From Stropharia rugosoannulata (Eukaryota; Basidiomycota; Agaricomycetes; Agaricales; Strophariaceae), in assembly GCA_028532985.1 (NCBI GenBank), contig JANCIK010000008.1, positions 1,922,001-1,986,000 on the forward strand: a stretch of DNA of 64,000 nt, read 5' to 3'. Shown here in pieces: positions 39,151 to 50,255 of the stretch. The translations under genes and the position numbers were made by a program. The notes under the pieces are model-generated. The model did not search any database. It was not told the DNA's origin and worked only from the letters and a program-made list of their open reading frames with translations. Position 1 is the stretch's first letter, and every line of letters begins with the position of its first letter.

Positions 39151-39800
39151 TTTATTGACCTTGCTCTATGTAGTTTCTGTGTACCTACCATTAGTCTTAT
39201 TGTGTATAAGTTTTACAGCGGCTTTGCTTGCGTTTGTCCGGGGTAGGCCAGGTCACCAGTGAGAGCCATCTTTGATAAAAGATAATGCGGACTTGAGTCT
39301 TTTTAGCCTTCATTACCATGTCAGTGCCTAGGGAGCCAAGTCGGGAAATTAACATCAAGAACCAATAGCATATTTTGTCTTTCAGTCAGTTGGCAGGGGA
39401 GCCGAAGAGTACGACAACAAGTTGCTGCGGAATGACTTCAATGATCAAATCAACCTTCAATGTGTATTAACAGATCGACTGTCATCTGTTTATTTGGTCT
39501 GTGAAGGAGACTACCTTCAACGTCTCCATTCAGCCCTTCGCTATAAATGATTGTCAAATAGGTCCATCTGTTGCTGCAGCCTATGCACCGTTTTATGAAT
39601 GTGTAACGAAATATGTCCTCATTAAAACGATTTGTCGGATCCTTGCAGTGGATTTGTAGGTTTTTTTTTTCACTGGCCTCTTCAACTTCATTAGTTAATA
39701 GTAAGCTATATTGGTATGTGTCAAGATATTCTTATCCAACTGCTATTACCGGTATTTATTGTACTTAGCGGCAAGATATGCAAGTCAAAATTTCTATTTT
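39151..39800. other. Intergenic between convergent genes
   Basis: 650 bp, AT-rich, with an oligo-T run near 39660. No gene or CaaX-encoding short frame was found. Confidence 0.5.
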
Positions 39801-41195
39801 CTAGACTTCTGAATTTTTCGTATGGCCAATACCAGTAGAATATTGGAATGTTAGAAACGTCGACGAAGACGTCTTGGAAACATTGAATTGGATGGGATGG
39901 GAGACATCAGTGTTCTCCTTCTTCAGTGATCCCATGCGCGGCTTCAGCCTGTAAGAACATCGATTAATAATGAATGGATAGACACCCTCACGGCACATAT
40001 TATACAGAATGCAATGCTTACCCTATCCAATTGCAAACTGCCATGAAATCCCGCTTATAATTTGCTCTCGCATCTTCATTGAGACCAAATATCGCGAAGA
40101 AGAACAGTGCACAAAATACTGTTGCCCATCTTGAAAATTCTAGACCAAATGCATAAAGAGGAACACTCCTCCATATGAGCGCAGGAACCAAGTCTATCCG
40201 AGAATAGTTGAAGTGAACGTTGTTCCAACTTATATAAGGTTGCAGAGGCACAAAATATGCATTTACAACGATAACCAAGACCGAGAGAGGGATGGTGAAT
40301 GAAACTTCTGCCAAAATGACAATTTTGAAGCGGATATAATTGCTGTGTGTTAAACCAGTACCATTTTCACGAAGAAAATTATTAATTTGCGCCTGTCGAG
40401 TGCGGAACATCCGCATAGATAGGGCTATCCTGTACAGTTAGTCCCTCTAAGCGTGGAATGTAGAATATAAGAGCCTCATACCACAGTATAATGCTGATAT
40501 TAGGCCAATAGCCAATGGAGGTGTATTTGTTAGAAATATAAAAGGAAGTGTATTGTAAAGGAAGGCTCGACATCCTAAGCCTTCATAAATGTTATAGCGG
40601 TGGCCTTGTACAATGTATTCTGTCCCACGTTACAGTAGTGAGTATTGAATCACACGTCAAAGGCAAAACGACCATACGTAGAGCAACAAGCAGTAGCGGA
40701 AACCCAACGCATACGATACTGTCAATAATAATGGTGCGCCGTTTCTATTCGATATAGGTTATATAGTAAGTAAACCAAATTTTGCTGATATCCAGAGCAT
40801 ATACTGACATCGGATTTTGTGAAGTGGGTAGACCTGTTCTTCAGGATGTAGTAGAGACGGCGCTGTATGCAAAGGGAACACAGAGGAAATGCCACGGAGG
40901 CGGCCAGAGTAATTCTTATGGCTAAATTACAATTTCAGTACACCCTGAAGAGGAAGGCAGACAACTGGCGGTGCTCACATATTTCACAAAAGGCAGGTAC
41001 CCTCTCTATTGCATCCCGAGCCCATATAAGGGTGTTGATAAATTGATTCAAGCAAGCAAGTGAGGCCCATATAGCGTAGAAGCATGTCCCAGAGTTCCAT
41101 GAATGCAAATGCCAGCGAAGGGGAAGGAGAGGGAGAAGGAATCCGAAAAATGATAAAATCGGGAACGCAGGATATCCAGGATTGGTGTTGAACAT
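39801..41195 (-). CDS. STE3: STE3-type fungal pheromone receptor (seven-helix GPCR)
   Basis: STE3-type receptors bind lipopeptide pheromones and signal through a G protein and MAP kinase. The start MFNTNPGYPAFPILSFFGFL leads to helix 1, then PLRWHLHSWNSGTCFYAIWA and CLNQFINTLIWARDAIERVP, as in basidiomycete STE3 proteins. Further exons give SIRITLAASVAFPLCSLCIQ plus RRLYYI, KRRTIIIDSIVCVGFPLLLV, EYIVQGHRYNIYEGLGCRAF, LAIGLISALYC, FKIVILAEVSFTIPLSVLVI, RIDLVPALIWRS and, in helix 7, RWATVFCALFFFAIFGLNED. A last exon, LKPRMGSLKKENTDVSHPIQ.., forms a short cytosolic tail ending HTKNSEV at TAG 39801-39803. All seven helices are present and about six introns join in frame. No frame break was found. 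The tail is short for the family, and no pheromone precursor lies nearby, so it may be a non-mating paralog. Confidence 0.9.
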
Positions 41196-41612
41196 CGTCG
41201 GTAGTCTACAGCGCCAGCGATAAGGCAGAGACACACCTCGTAGTCGTATGAGCGGTTCGTCAGTGGTATGAGTATCAGGGATTATATACTGTCATGTCTG
41301 CGACAGGCCATTGTATTCTTTGCAGACAGCCGGCGGCCCTGTGTCAGATTCAGACGGAAGTAAGTACAAGGCTGCCATACAAGGGAATTTGCAATGCGTT
41401 TCCCATGATTGTCAGAGCCATGTCATTTGCAAGTCGTTCCAAAAGTGACCGGGAGGGATTGGGGTTTTGGTAGAGTCTGCTAGAGATCAAGAAGCATTTT
41501 ATACTGTTGACGTCGAGACGTTATTCGGGCATTTTAGCAACGAAACGTGGATGGATGCGGTGGGAGTCTTCGATTGAGGAACGTGCTCGCCATGGTGTAT
41601 GTATCGCCGCAA

Positions 41613-41624
41613 CTTAAGCTTAAG
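41613..41624. promoter_or_regulatory. 12-bp palindrome CTTAAGCTTAAG
   Basis: Perfect inverted repeat about 420 bp upstream of the STE3 start codon; a possible protein-binding site. Confidence 0.3.
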
Positions 41625-41655
41625 GTTGAAGCTGAAGCTTCAAATTAAAAGTCAA

Positions 41656-41673
41656 ACTCCGCCGCGGCGGAGT
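41656..41673. promoter_or_regulatory. 18-bp GC palindrome, candidate CGG-type binding site
   Basis: ACTCCGCCGCGGCGGAGT is a perfect 18-bp palindrome about 460 bp upstream of the STE3 ATG. It contains CCG/CGG half-sites of the kind bound by fungal Zn2Cys6 factors; binding is inference. Confidence 0.35.
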
Positions 41674-42242
41674 CCCCAGCTCTGGGCCTGCCGAACCCCT
41701 ACCGCCTTCTCTGACATTCGATTCAACTGCCATTCCAATTTCCCCAAGGTGTAGACAGTTCCGCTACCCCTCTCAGATTTCAAGAGCTTCAGCTCTGTCC
41801 TACTCTCTGGCGGTATACTAGTAAGTGACTATGCACCATACAGGAGACTCGGATATTTTGATGCCACCACAACAGATATTTATACTGTGTTTTATTGTGA
41901 TAAATGTGTTAGTAGTTTTATGATGGTACAAACAAGGATGAAGACGTTTTGGAAATATTGAAAATATCGCGTATGTTGGCTTGTGTGTTATGCAAGTCTT
42001 TAGTGTATTGCGATCACCAAGTTTGTATAGAGTACACATGTGTAGACACTAAATTTGAACTACAAAAGAAAGCAGGCAGAGAAAATCAGATAAAGCATGA
42101 AAAACAAACGACCCCGAGGAAGTTACATGCATGAGATAAGTGGGTATAGGTAGACAGATAAATGGATAAATTAGATGAAAGTGCACGAGAAGAATTCCTT
42201 TGAAATAGAAAAAAAATTAAGGTGAGATTGAACTGTTAGTAG

Positions 42243-45200
42243 TTAACTGCGGTCATGCTCCTGCTCCCTCGCCGCAGCTGCCGCAAGCATCATATCTACC
42301 TGCCGTAACTCAGCAACAAACGACGAGGTGGCCTGGTACAATGAGCGCGAGGGGGTTAGTGGGGTACCAATCAACGGGGTGCCAATTAGAGGTGTGCCTA
42401 TGAGAAGCGGCGTTCCAGTGCGTGAGGGGGTGCCTATGAGAGGAGTGCGGGACTGAGTACGCGAGGGCGTGCGAGTGCGAGTGGGTACGGGCGTGCGCGG
42501 ATGCGCTTTGCCTGACGGTTGGGGGTGGCCCTCAGGTTGGGTGCCTGTGGAAGCACGCGCCGACGCAGAGGCCGACGCAGAAGCTGCCACTACGGGAGAT
42601 GACTGATTGTGCGCGTCCTGGGCAATCACTCCCCGCTCCCTCTCCATGGTATGCGTCTGCGCATCGTTTGAGGGATCGTGTAGACGTCTGTGAGAAAATG
42701 CGTATGCGTGCCCCGAGGCAGGCCGGGGGATTGTGATAGCCAATGCAGGTGCCGGCGCAGAGACGGTGCGCTGGCCTTGATCCGGGTAGGGATGAAGATA
42801 GGGGAAAGCATGTGCGCCCGTGAGCGGTCGGTGTGCGAGTGGCTGCGCGAGTGCGAGGAACACAGGGGGTGGCAGTGGAGGGGGTTGCGGTGCGAGTGTG
42901 GGCGACGTCGAGGTTGACGACGACGCGGGCGAACGGGGTGAGGTCGAGCGTACACTGACATGCTTGTTTGTGTTATCTTCGTCCTCCAAGCGTGCGTCGT
43001 CGTCGTGCGCATGTTGCTTGTCCTTTTGGCGGGTGCTGTACCAGTTGTCGTGGTGTGCCTCTGAGACCTGCACATGCAGCTCCTCCTTGGGACCGGAGTC
43101 GCTTTCGTGCTTAATTAGTTCATATGTGGGGTCGTGGATGTCGTGCTCCTCCAGGTATTCACTCTCTCCATCACCGCCGTCAGTAGCCCATGCGCCGACG
43201 CCAGTCAGCCCGGCATCTGCATTTTCGTCCAGCTCGCCCTCGTCCGGAATGTCACACACGCCCATGAGTGGTGTAGCAAGTTCCATGGACTGCTCGCCCT
43301 CGTTATCCGCCATAATGGACTGCCCCTTTTCGCTCTCCAATTCCATCGACATCTCCCCTTCTTCCTCTCCCCTGCTTTCGTGCTCGTGCTCATACGCTCT
43401 CCAACTATCATGTTGCTCATATCCTGGGTCTACAATGTCCTCTCGCTCTTGCGCAGCGCCGCTGTGGTCGTCGGAAGTCCTCCCCTGGTTTGCAATGCTC
43501 ATCCTCTCACTGACCTTGTCACCATTGTCCTCATACACTAAAGCCTTCAACGCCTCCGCATCGCGGTCCGTTCGCACACGCTTATCTCGATGCCGGTCAC
43601 CAACCTCACCCTGCCCTCCAAACGAAGCGAAGGCGCGGGAAGAGAAAGCAGTAACTTGGTGAGGAGAACCCGCAGTAAAGGGATGCGAACGAAGGGGTGT
43701 CGCGTCCAAGGTATTCAAGGAACGAGGGGGCGCAGATACCCCTACGCGGCGCGTGGCGCGCTCCTTCCTTCGCGTCGCACTGCCTCCACTTGTATGTGCG
43801 CCGCGCGTGCTCCGGCCCCGCGGGGTCGTCGGGGTCTGCATGGCGAGGGTCTCTGTCCATATGGCGCCTGTACTGGCACTCCTCGTGATCCCAGTTGCGT
43901 TCCCGCTAATCCCAGTTTCCACAGCGCTCCCAACCGCGTCCAGACTCTTAGTGCGCCCAAACGCATGCCCCGCAGAGTATATCACGTCCACTTTTCCTCC
44001 GTACGTTTGCTCACCACCCGCCTGTGGCGAAGCAGGCAAATCTGGTTTGACAGGGGCATTCGTTACCCCGTCGTCGTGAGCGCGATCATGCGGTTCATTG
44101 TCATCGTCGTGTACATGGCCACAGGCACGGTCCTCAACTCGATCTTCGTTTCGCTCATGGTCACCACGATCAACAGTCGTTTGTACGGCGTGATCTTCTT
44201 TATGCACTTCTTCAGCTGCCCTCTGCACATTCAGTTCCGTCTGCACCTGCAGGGCAATGAATAAAAGACATCTTTCGTACAAATCATGAACTTACCCCTC
44301 TCTGAACCAGTACCCTCGCTGCAGGCGGCGCATTAATTCCTGTGGCAGGCTTACCATTAGCTGTTGTTGACGTCGACGCTCGCATTTGTGTCATAGGGGA
44401 TGCGTGTACGCCACGCTTCGCCGTCTTGGGAGTCTGTGGCTGTGGCTGTTCTTGGTGTAATTGGCCTTGCGCATGCGTGTAAACGTGGACATCTAGACGA
44501 GCACCGGCTGATTGTATGGTGGAAGATTGAGGGTATGCTAATGCTGGGGATGGCGATGAAGACCGCGAGGAGGAAATGGCTGAACGGCGCGAATCCGGCT
44601 TTGTAGTTCGCATGGGAGAAGAAGTCGGATCGGGCTTGGCATATAGCTCAAAGTTCTGCGGCTGTTGATTGTGTTTCGTGGAAGGCGTGGGCGAAGGGGG
44701 TGGTGAGATAACCCGGGACTGATAGATTATGGGTCAGAGGAAATGTGCCGACACGCAAGAAAATGATAACTTACCTCTCTGAACGACCTCGTGCCACGCG
44801 ATCCGTGCGTCGGCGTGCTCTGTCTACTATCCAATTCACTCTCACTGCTATCTGTCCGAAAGTTGCGCTGCAGTATCGGCCCGCGGCGGGGCTTATGGGT
44901 GTACCGTTCCTGTGCCTTCGACGAAACAACAACGCCAGCCAGTGCCCCTCTCTCCCGCGCAAATGCGTCGATCTTCTTGCCCAGCTGGGCAATTTGCGCC
45001 TCGAGCCCATGTAGCAGTTCAACGTCGCGCTCCTGGTCGCGTTTGACGATGTGAGTCAAGGTGGGGGTTAACGTGACAGTGGCATTTGACGATGTGGTGC
45101 TCGAGACTAGCCGCGGGGAACGCTGAGGCTGGGCTTTATCGTGTACTTGCACAAGACGGTTTAAGGGCACCTTAGTCTTCGGCTTGCGGAGTGGGACGTC

Positions 45201-46190
45201 GTTTGCACGCTCGTAGTACTGGTCGTTGTCGCCAAGTTCCCAGTCCCGGTCAGAGTGAGCCAAACGGGCTTTTTCGAGCTGGACGAGTATGCGCTTAGTC
45301 CCGCGGAAAAAAGAAAAAGACATCAACATACTCGTCGATAAAGCTGAGATATTTCGCACTCGAGCCGCTTGTTTCGCATCACAGTTTCGTCTAGCGCTGC
45401 AGCGATCTTTTCTACCCCACTACTTTCCCCGCTACCTAAAATACTCGCCTTATTCACTGAGGCCTTTTGTGATGATATTCGACTTCCAGGAGCAGCAGCA
45501 GCCCGCGGGGTGATACTGCCTGGAGTAGCTTCGTGTGGATGTTCAGCGTCGGTGCCACCCGTCGAAGCACCCTCGAGCTCTGCCTCGCGACGGTGCAGCT
45601 TAGCTTCGAGGGCCAGGATGCACGCCTCTGCCTGCGCACGAGTTTCAGTGTGAGCCTTGCGCTCGGCGTCCCTCTCACGACGGACAGCTTCGAGGAGCGA
45701 AGCGGCGTATGCAATGGCATCATCGTGATTTCGCACTGCTGAAAAGGGCTCCGCAGAGCTGGAGGATATGGAAGCGGGGCCTATGTGAGGTCATTGAATA
45801 GGGAATGAATGATAGACCGCCAGTGGACGCACCTGGGTGGCTCGACAGCTGAATCTGGGCATACGGCAACTTTTTGAGGTTGTTTGCTTTCTCGACTACG
45901 AGATAGTGAGTAGAAAGGACACAGTTCGCGTCAGGAAGAAAGGGGAGGAGAGAAGATCCGGATATACCTTTCTCAACGAGCCTTAGAACCGCATCACGCA
46001 TGTCGTCCCGCTCCGCCTCGGCCTCGCGCACAGTCTTGCAATAAACATCTAGCTTCAGTTGCAGGGCCTCTTGAGCGCGTCGGGACACTGCAAGCTCCTC
46101 CGCGTGCGCTGCCTGGATGGCGTCGAGCGTGTCGAGCGTCGCGAGGAGGCGGGACTGGAGGACCGCAACTTGGCCCTTGTACGCCGGCAT
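42243..46190 (-). CDS. Large coiled-coil and low-complexity protein (about 1,250 aa)
   Basis: I do not recognise this protein. The chosen start is MPAYKGQVAVLQSRLLATLD (46190); an in-frame ATG at 46223 adds eleven residues. Seven exons join cleanly: an N-terminal coiled coil (AAHAEELAVSRRAQEALQLK, AEAERDDMRDAVLRLVEKAN), then NLKKLPYAQIQLSSHPG, a second coiled coil (LLEAVRRERDAERKAHTETR, ILALEAKLHRREAELEGA), ILVQLEKARLAHSDRDWELG, a third helical segment (HGLEAQIAQLGKKIDAFARE), a Ser/Pro/Gln-rich part, and one long last exon of about 680 residues. That exon is disordered, with acidic blocks, Arg-rich TPTTPRGRSTRGAH, His/Asp-rich runs and, near the C-terminus, tandem PLIGTP repeats. The closing residues form a helix FVAELRQVDMMLAAAAA. 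A cytoskeletal or spindle-pole scaffold would fit this architecture, but that is inference only. Confidence 0.75.
42350..42470. repeat. Tandem repeat encoding (L)IGTP units
   Basis: Within the last exon of the coiled-coil gene, units of 15-18 bp encode RTPLIGTPSRTGTPLLIGTP followed by LIGTPLIGTPLTPSRS on the minus strand. The units vary at synonymous sites. Confidence 0.75.
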
Positions 46191-47046
46191 GGCTATTACT
46201 CCGCCAATCCGAGGGTTGTTCAACGTAAAAGTGAGGAAAAAAGCTTACAAACTACAAGACTCAACCGTAATTGAGTGTTTTTGTGAAGCTTAAGTAGACC
46301 GAAAAAGCACAACTTGGCGGAGACCTTGATGTGAGCCAGTGGCAGACATCATGCTTTCGGCATGTTCCGAAATTGTGTCTCACGGTCCGAAGTACTAATT
46401 CACCGTTTTCCAGACTCGTGGTCCAGTGGAGTCGATGCTACAGCATCCACATAAATAAACCGCATTTAACCCCGGCTATTCATGTATATAGAACGTAATA
46501 ATCCAAAGTTCTATGTGAAATACCACTGACCGAGAGTGTGGTTTATGATTTACTGTAGACTTTCAACGTTTCAACAACAACTAGCTGCCTTTGTCAGTGT
46601 TCACTGATCAGCACCAGCCTTGTCCTGGCAAGTGTCTACCCCGGAATTGGATCATTCTCGGATTCTATCTGCCCTCATTATTCTTCACGAGACTCTTCAC
46701 TAGTGTGGAATGTCTGGCGGTGCTGCAACGTTGCTTTGCGGGCAACTTGCAGGATGAATTAAAGAGTATTTGGTACTATACTAGACACACTGAGATAGGT
46801 TCTTGAAAGGTAATTGTATGTAGCAGCCCAAAGAGTCCATGAGAAGAACCGGAAGATTGTTCGAATTAGATAAAAGTAATTAAACCGCTATTTAGTATTG
46901 TAGCTTATGATAGTGATATGATACCTCGAGTACGAGGAGACAAAATATGTGGAACGTCCGTGGGGTCAGAAAAATTATCTATGCATTTACACAGTCAGTA
47001 ACTCCGGATTTGGAAATAGTGGGTCAATGCTCACTTATTCTTTTAG
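46191..47046. other. Intergenic
   Basis: About 850 bp containing the promoter of the coiled-coil gene; no other gene recognised. Confidence 0.5.
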
Positions 47047-47790
47047 TCAATTTACGCGCTGAGACTCAGCAGACGGCGTGCGTGAGTGCCCTGGCTGCCT
47101 TCGCAAGCTTAGGATACACGAGCGTGGCATATCCGGCGATGGAGTCAATCCGGCGAATACGGTGTGCTGCAGCAAACAATCAAGCCGAAGGATGCCATTG
47201 GACCGGCAGGCAGCTTGGTCCGGGGCGCTCAACCAACGGTTGTTGAACGCTGCTGCAATTCTGGCTTGCTGGTCTTGGGTAAAGGACGTATATTCAGTGT
47301 TGGACACGCGCTGCAGAAGTGAGCTGCTGAGAGCCTCCATCACATCGGAGACTGTCACGGCACTCTCCGGGCGCCGCACGCGGATGAGCCAGTGGCTGGG
47401 GAATAGACCACACGTTATGTCGAGCGCATTAACTGGTGGGTATGTCGCGGGGCGTGCGAGATCGGCAAATGTTAGCGCTTTTTCTGGATTGACGTGACGT
47501 GCATTTACGCTTGATTCACGGAGGTCCCAGTTAATTTGACTGCGTTGTCTAGAGAGCTGTACTTCTCCAGCGGTCTGCTGAGTATAAGCAAGGAGAGGGT
47601 CAATGGTGAAGTTAGACATGGTGGTGAAAAAATGAGGGCTAAGGACAGATAGCATATTCTCGCTCTCTGCAAGCTTTAAAGCTTGATAAAAATGAGTCGG
47701 GCGTACAGGTTTCTTGCTATGAGCACTGGCGAGCCGTGCCTTACTACGGTTCAGAACGCTACTTTCCGTATGGTACCTGGCATCAAGCAC
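47047..47790 (-). CDS. DUF6699 domain protein
   Basis: This is a single-exon gene of 247 codons. The DUF6699-type core is visible: INWDLRESSVNARHVN, the Pro-containing ATYPPVNALDITCGLFPSHW, IRVRRPESAVTVSDVMEALS and, later, RIAAAFNNRW. This domain is widespread and much duplicated in Agaricomycetes, with unknown function. The C-terminal 50 residues (RLDCLLQHTVFAGLTPSPDM) complete the usual beta-rich fold. The start is uncertain: MLDARYHTESSVLN at 47790 gives the longest form, while an internal methionine (MSNFTIDPLLAYTQQT) sits closer to the usual family start. No intron is needed. It has no obvious functional link to neighbours. Confidence 0.75.
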   Translation of the reverse strand: MLDARYHTESSVLNRSKARLASAHSKKPVRPTHFYQALKLAESENMLSVLSPHFFTTMSNFTIDPLLAYTQQTAGEVQLSRQRSQINWDLRESSVNARHVNPEKALTFADLARPATYPPVNALDITCGLFPSHWLIRVRRPESAVTVSDVMEALSSSLLQRVSNTEYTSFTQDQQARIAAAFNNRWLSAPDQAACRSNGILRLDCLLQHTVFAGLTPSPDMPRSCILSLRRQPGHSRTPSAESQRVN

Positions 47791-49176
47791 AGAAGCGGTA
47801 GCGGCTTAAAGACCGTCATCGACAAATGGCCCAGGTTTGGGCTATGAAAGGCGCAACAGATCACCGCCTCTTTTCTGCACACCATGCTGACGGATCAAAA
47901 CATAAGTGTTGGTAGGCGCCGGCACTGCAGCTGGACAGGACAGTTGCTATGAAAGCGGTGGCGTTGGGCGAGGCGCCCACCCGGATCAATTTAACGTAAT
48001 TCGGCACCTCCCCGAGGTTCAAGGCTTACCCGGGCTGCGAGTTCACCACTGGGTGTACTGCCGTATCGACTCCGAAAGTGATAAAACCAAGCCTCTTTTA
48101 AATCGAATTTCTCTTTGCTTGCAAGTTGTACGTGCATCGGGTGCTACGATCCATCCACGCGCCAGTGTTTCTATTTGAAAAGTACATCAATGAACGGTCG
48201 AAACCCCGCAATGCAGAATTGCTTACAAGATGGATAATGAATCAATTTGTGTGATTTAACGGACTTAAATGGATAGTTGCTCTGAGTCTATCAGGAATCT
48301 GCCGTCACCGGGCCTCCGACTGTGTACGCTAGAATAGGTTCCTGTAATAGTATGACAAGTGCTTACTCCTTTGCCAACACCGCTACGGACTTGGTATTAG
48401 GGTATAGGTGTAGTAGAACCGATCTCTCTTCCTATAAAATGAGATTGTTTATGACCTCTTGAATTCAATCTGCTGGCACCTTAGCGAGTGCTTAACTAGA
48501 TGTAACGATATTATAGTGTATTATCACTGCTGACAGACGATAGCTGATATTTGAGGTTCCTATTATCAGCATAGCATAGTAATGGCAGGCGATGCCAGTG
48601 ATATGGAGAAGTACATTTTCTAAATGAAGAAGAATTCGAGAGTGCACACCTCTTAGCAATCATCCGGTTCTACTGCATTCAAAACGGAGACATTCTAGAT
48701 CTGAGAAGTAATTTAAGGTACTGCAAGCCTTCTAGTTCACCTTTTATTAACTGCGCAGCCGGAGAAAGTTGAGTGACACTGGACAAATGGCATGAGAGCA
48801 CAGAACCGCATTATGGACACATAGATAGTACCGACCTTGACTCAGGCCACATAAGTCTACAGTCATGCTACATTTGCATGCTATGTGCATTACACTCTTC
48901 AAGGAGGTTTACTAGTCGACCGTATGCTCACACCTTGCTCAGGCGTACATTTTATACAAAGCATAGCCAATGATGAAGAAATACCACGGGCGGAGCATGA
49001 TGGCTACCAGGAGGGAGCCCTGCTATGTACGTTTAAGAAGAGCCTGAAATGTCCTGATCTACAGGCCACAGTACAGCACTCTTGTGTCACAAATGTAGCT
49101 TTAGCAAGCCGATTCATCAGGCATAGTAAATATTATGAACTCACAGGCCCGTAAACCTGAGTTATTGAACCAAGAT

Positions 49177-49350
49177 CATCAGTAAAAACTTGAGAGTTTG
49201 TTTATGTCTTTCAACTCCGACAATTGAAGTGGCGGCTTTACGCGTGTATACACAGGATTATTTACGTTGTGAGCTTCATTCACATCGACTGCGAAGTACA
49301 ATGGTAATACCAAATATACATAATCGCATATGTACGTAGAAATTTTGTAG
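49177..49350. repeat. Diverged direct repeat, copy 1
   Basis: Starts CATCAGTAAAAACTTGAGAG and continues through TGTCTTTCAACTCCGACAAT; matches the copy at 49529-49700 at a spacing of 352 bp, with decreasing similarity along about 170 bp. Confidence 0.55.
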
Positions 49351-49528
49351 GGTCAATATTATAGAAATATCAGAATTGTTGGGCCGTAAATTAGAAGTGT
49401 CGTTGTTTTAGAGTCTTAGCATCGAGCTAACAAAGCTAGCAGACGTTATAAACGTCTATAAATGTCTTATGTGCTTGTATTGAGGTGCCAATATTGCCAG
49501 TCTTATATTCCTTTATTATGATTATATG

Positions 49529-49700
49529 CATCAGTAAAAAGTTAAACAGTTGTTAATGTCTTTTAACTCCGACAATCAAGGTATTGGTGTTACCCATTCA
49601 TATACAGACTTATTGGGCAATATGAATGAGGTTCATATTGCCTGTAATCCATAACGATGGTACCAGAACTATTATATATAATATGTATGTGCAAATCTTG
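49529..49700. repeat. Diverged direct repeat, copy 2
   Basis: Starts CATCAGTAAAAAGTTAAACA and continues through TGTCTTTTAACTCCGACAAT; counterpart of 49177-49350. Confidence 0.55.
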
Positions 49701-49874
49701 TGTATGTATACCTCAGATTTATCGGGACGGTAGAACATTAAACACAAAGTGACATTACTTCGGGATCCTAAAATAATCTACAAACGTTACGCGGAGGGCC
49801 GCTGTAGCCGCAGGATACTGTATACGAGCGTATGCAGCATCCGTGTCATACAAGAAAAACAATGGGAAAAGGTT

Positions 49875-49958
49875 GCTGTCTAAGGGAATCGAACTCACGA
49901 TCAATACACATTTGCGGCACATTTCGATTCAATAAGTATACCGTTAGACAAAGAGAGC
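49875..49958 (-). tRNA. tRNA-like sequence, probably a pseudogene or SINE head
   Basis: On the minus strand the ends GCTCTCT and AGACAGC pair in six of seven positions. A-box-like TTGTCTAACGG and B-box-like AGTTCGATTCC occur in the right order and distance for an 84-nt tRNA. However, the T stem has two mismatches and no good anticodon stem can be drawn, so a functional tRNA is unlikely. Confidence 0.3.
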
Positions 49959-50255
49959 TTTATGAACATACAACCAAGGTTTAAATATCATTGCTACACG
50001 CATCTATGCCATTTGTTGGATAACAAGTCCGTTCTCTCCACGGACAGACTTTTGAATGACTTAATCTATGTCATTGAATACGGCAGACCTTTGTTAACAT
50101 ACGACCTTGGCGATTTCAATGAGTGTGAATTGAGATAGTGAACTAATTAATTGTAGGTACATTTAATACGTCCCAATTCTCTCTACGAGTCACCCTCCAT
50201 CCTCCGGTTTTCGAAAACGTCTTCAAAATAAGTCCTTCAGTAGTAGTATTGTTCT

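Larger units (their letters stand above)
41196..42242. other. STE3 upstream region with palindromes
   Basis: About 1 kb upstream of the STE3 gene. It contains two perfect palindromes listed separately, an AT-rich part at 41870-42240 and no recognisable gene. Confidence 0.5.
47791..50255. other. Gene-poor, AT-rich region
   Basis: 2.5 kb with no gene recognised. It contains a diverged direct repeat, a perfect 7-bp-stem hairpin (AGACGTTATAAACGTCT at about 49440) and a tRNA-like sequence, listed separately. Confidence 0.5.

Noticed and set aside
41886..41900. Plus-strand codons Cys-Val-Leu-Leu-stop resembling a CaaX pheromone end near STE3
   Set aside because: The frame has a stop codon about a dozen codons upstream and no ATG in between, so no precursor can be made without an unseen splice.
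42820..44264. Plus-strand open frames of 200-280 codons opposite the coiled-coil gene
   Set aside because: They mirror the codon bias of the well-supported minus-strand exon; Ser/Cys-rich with no independent features.
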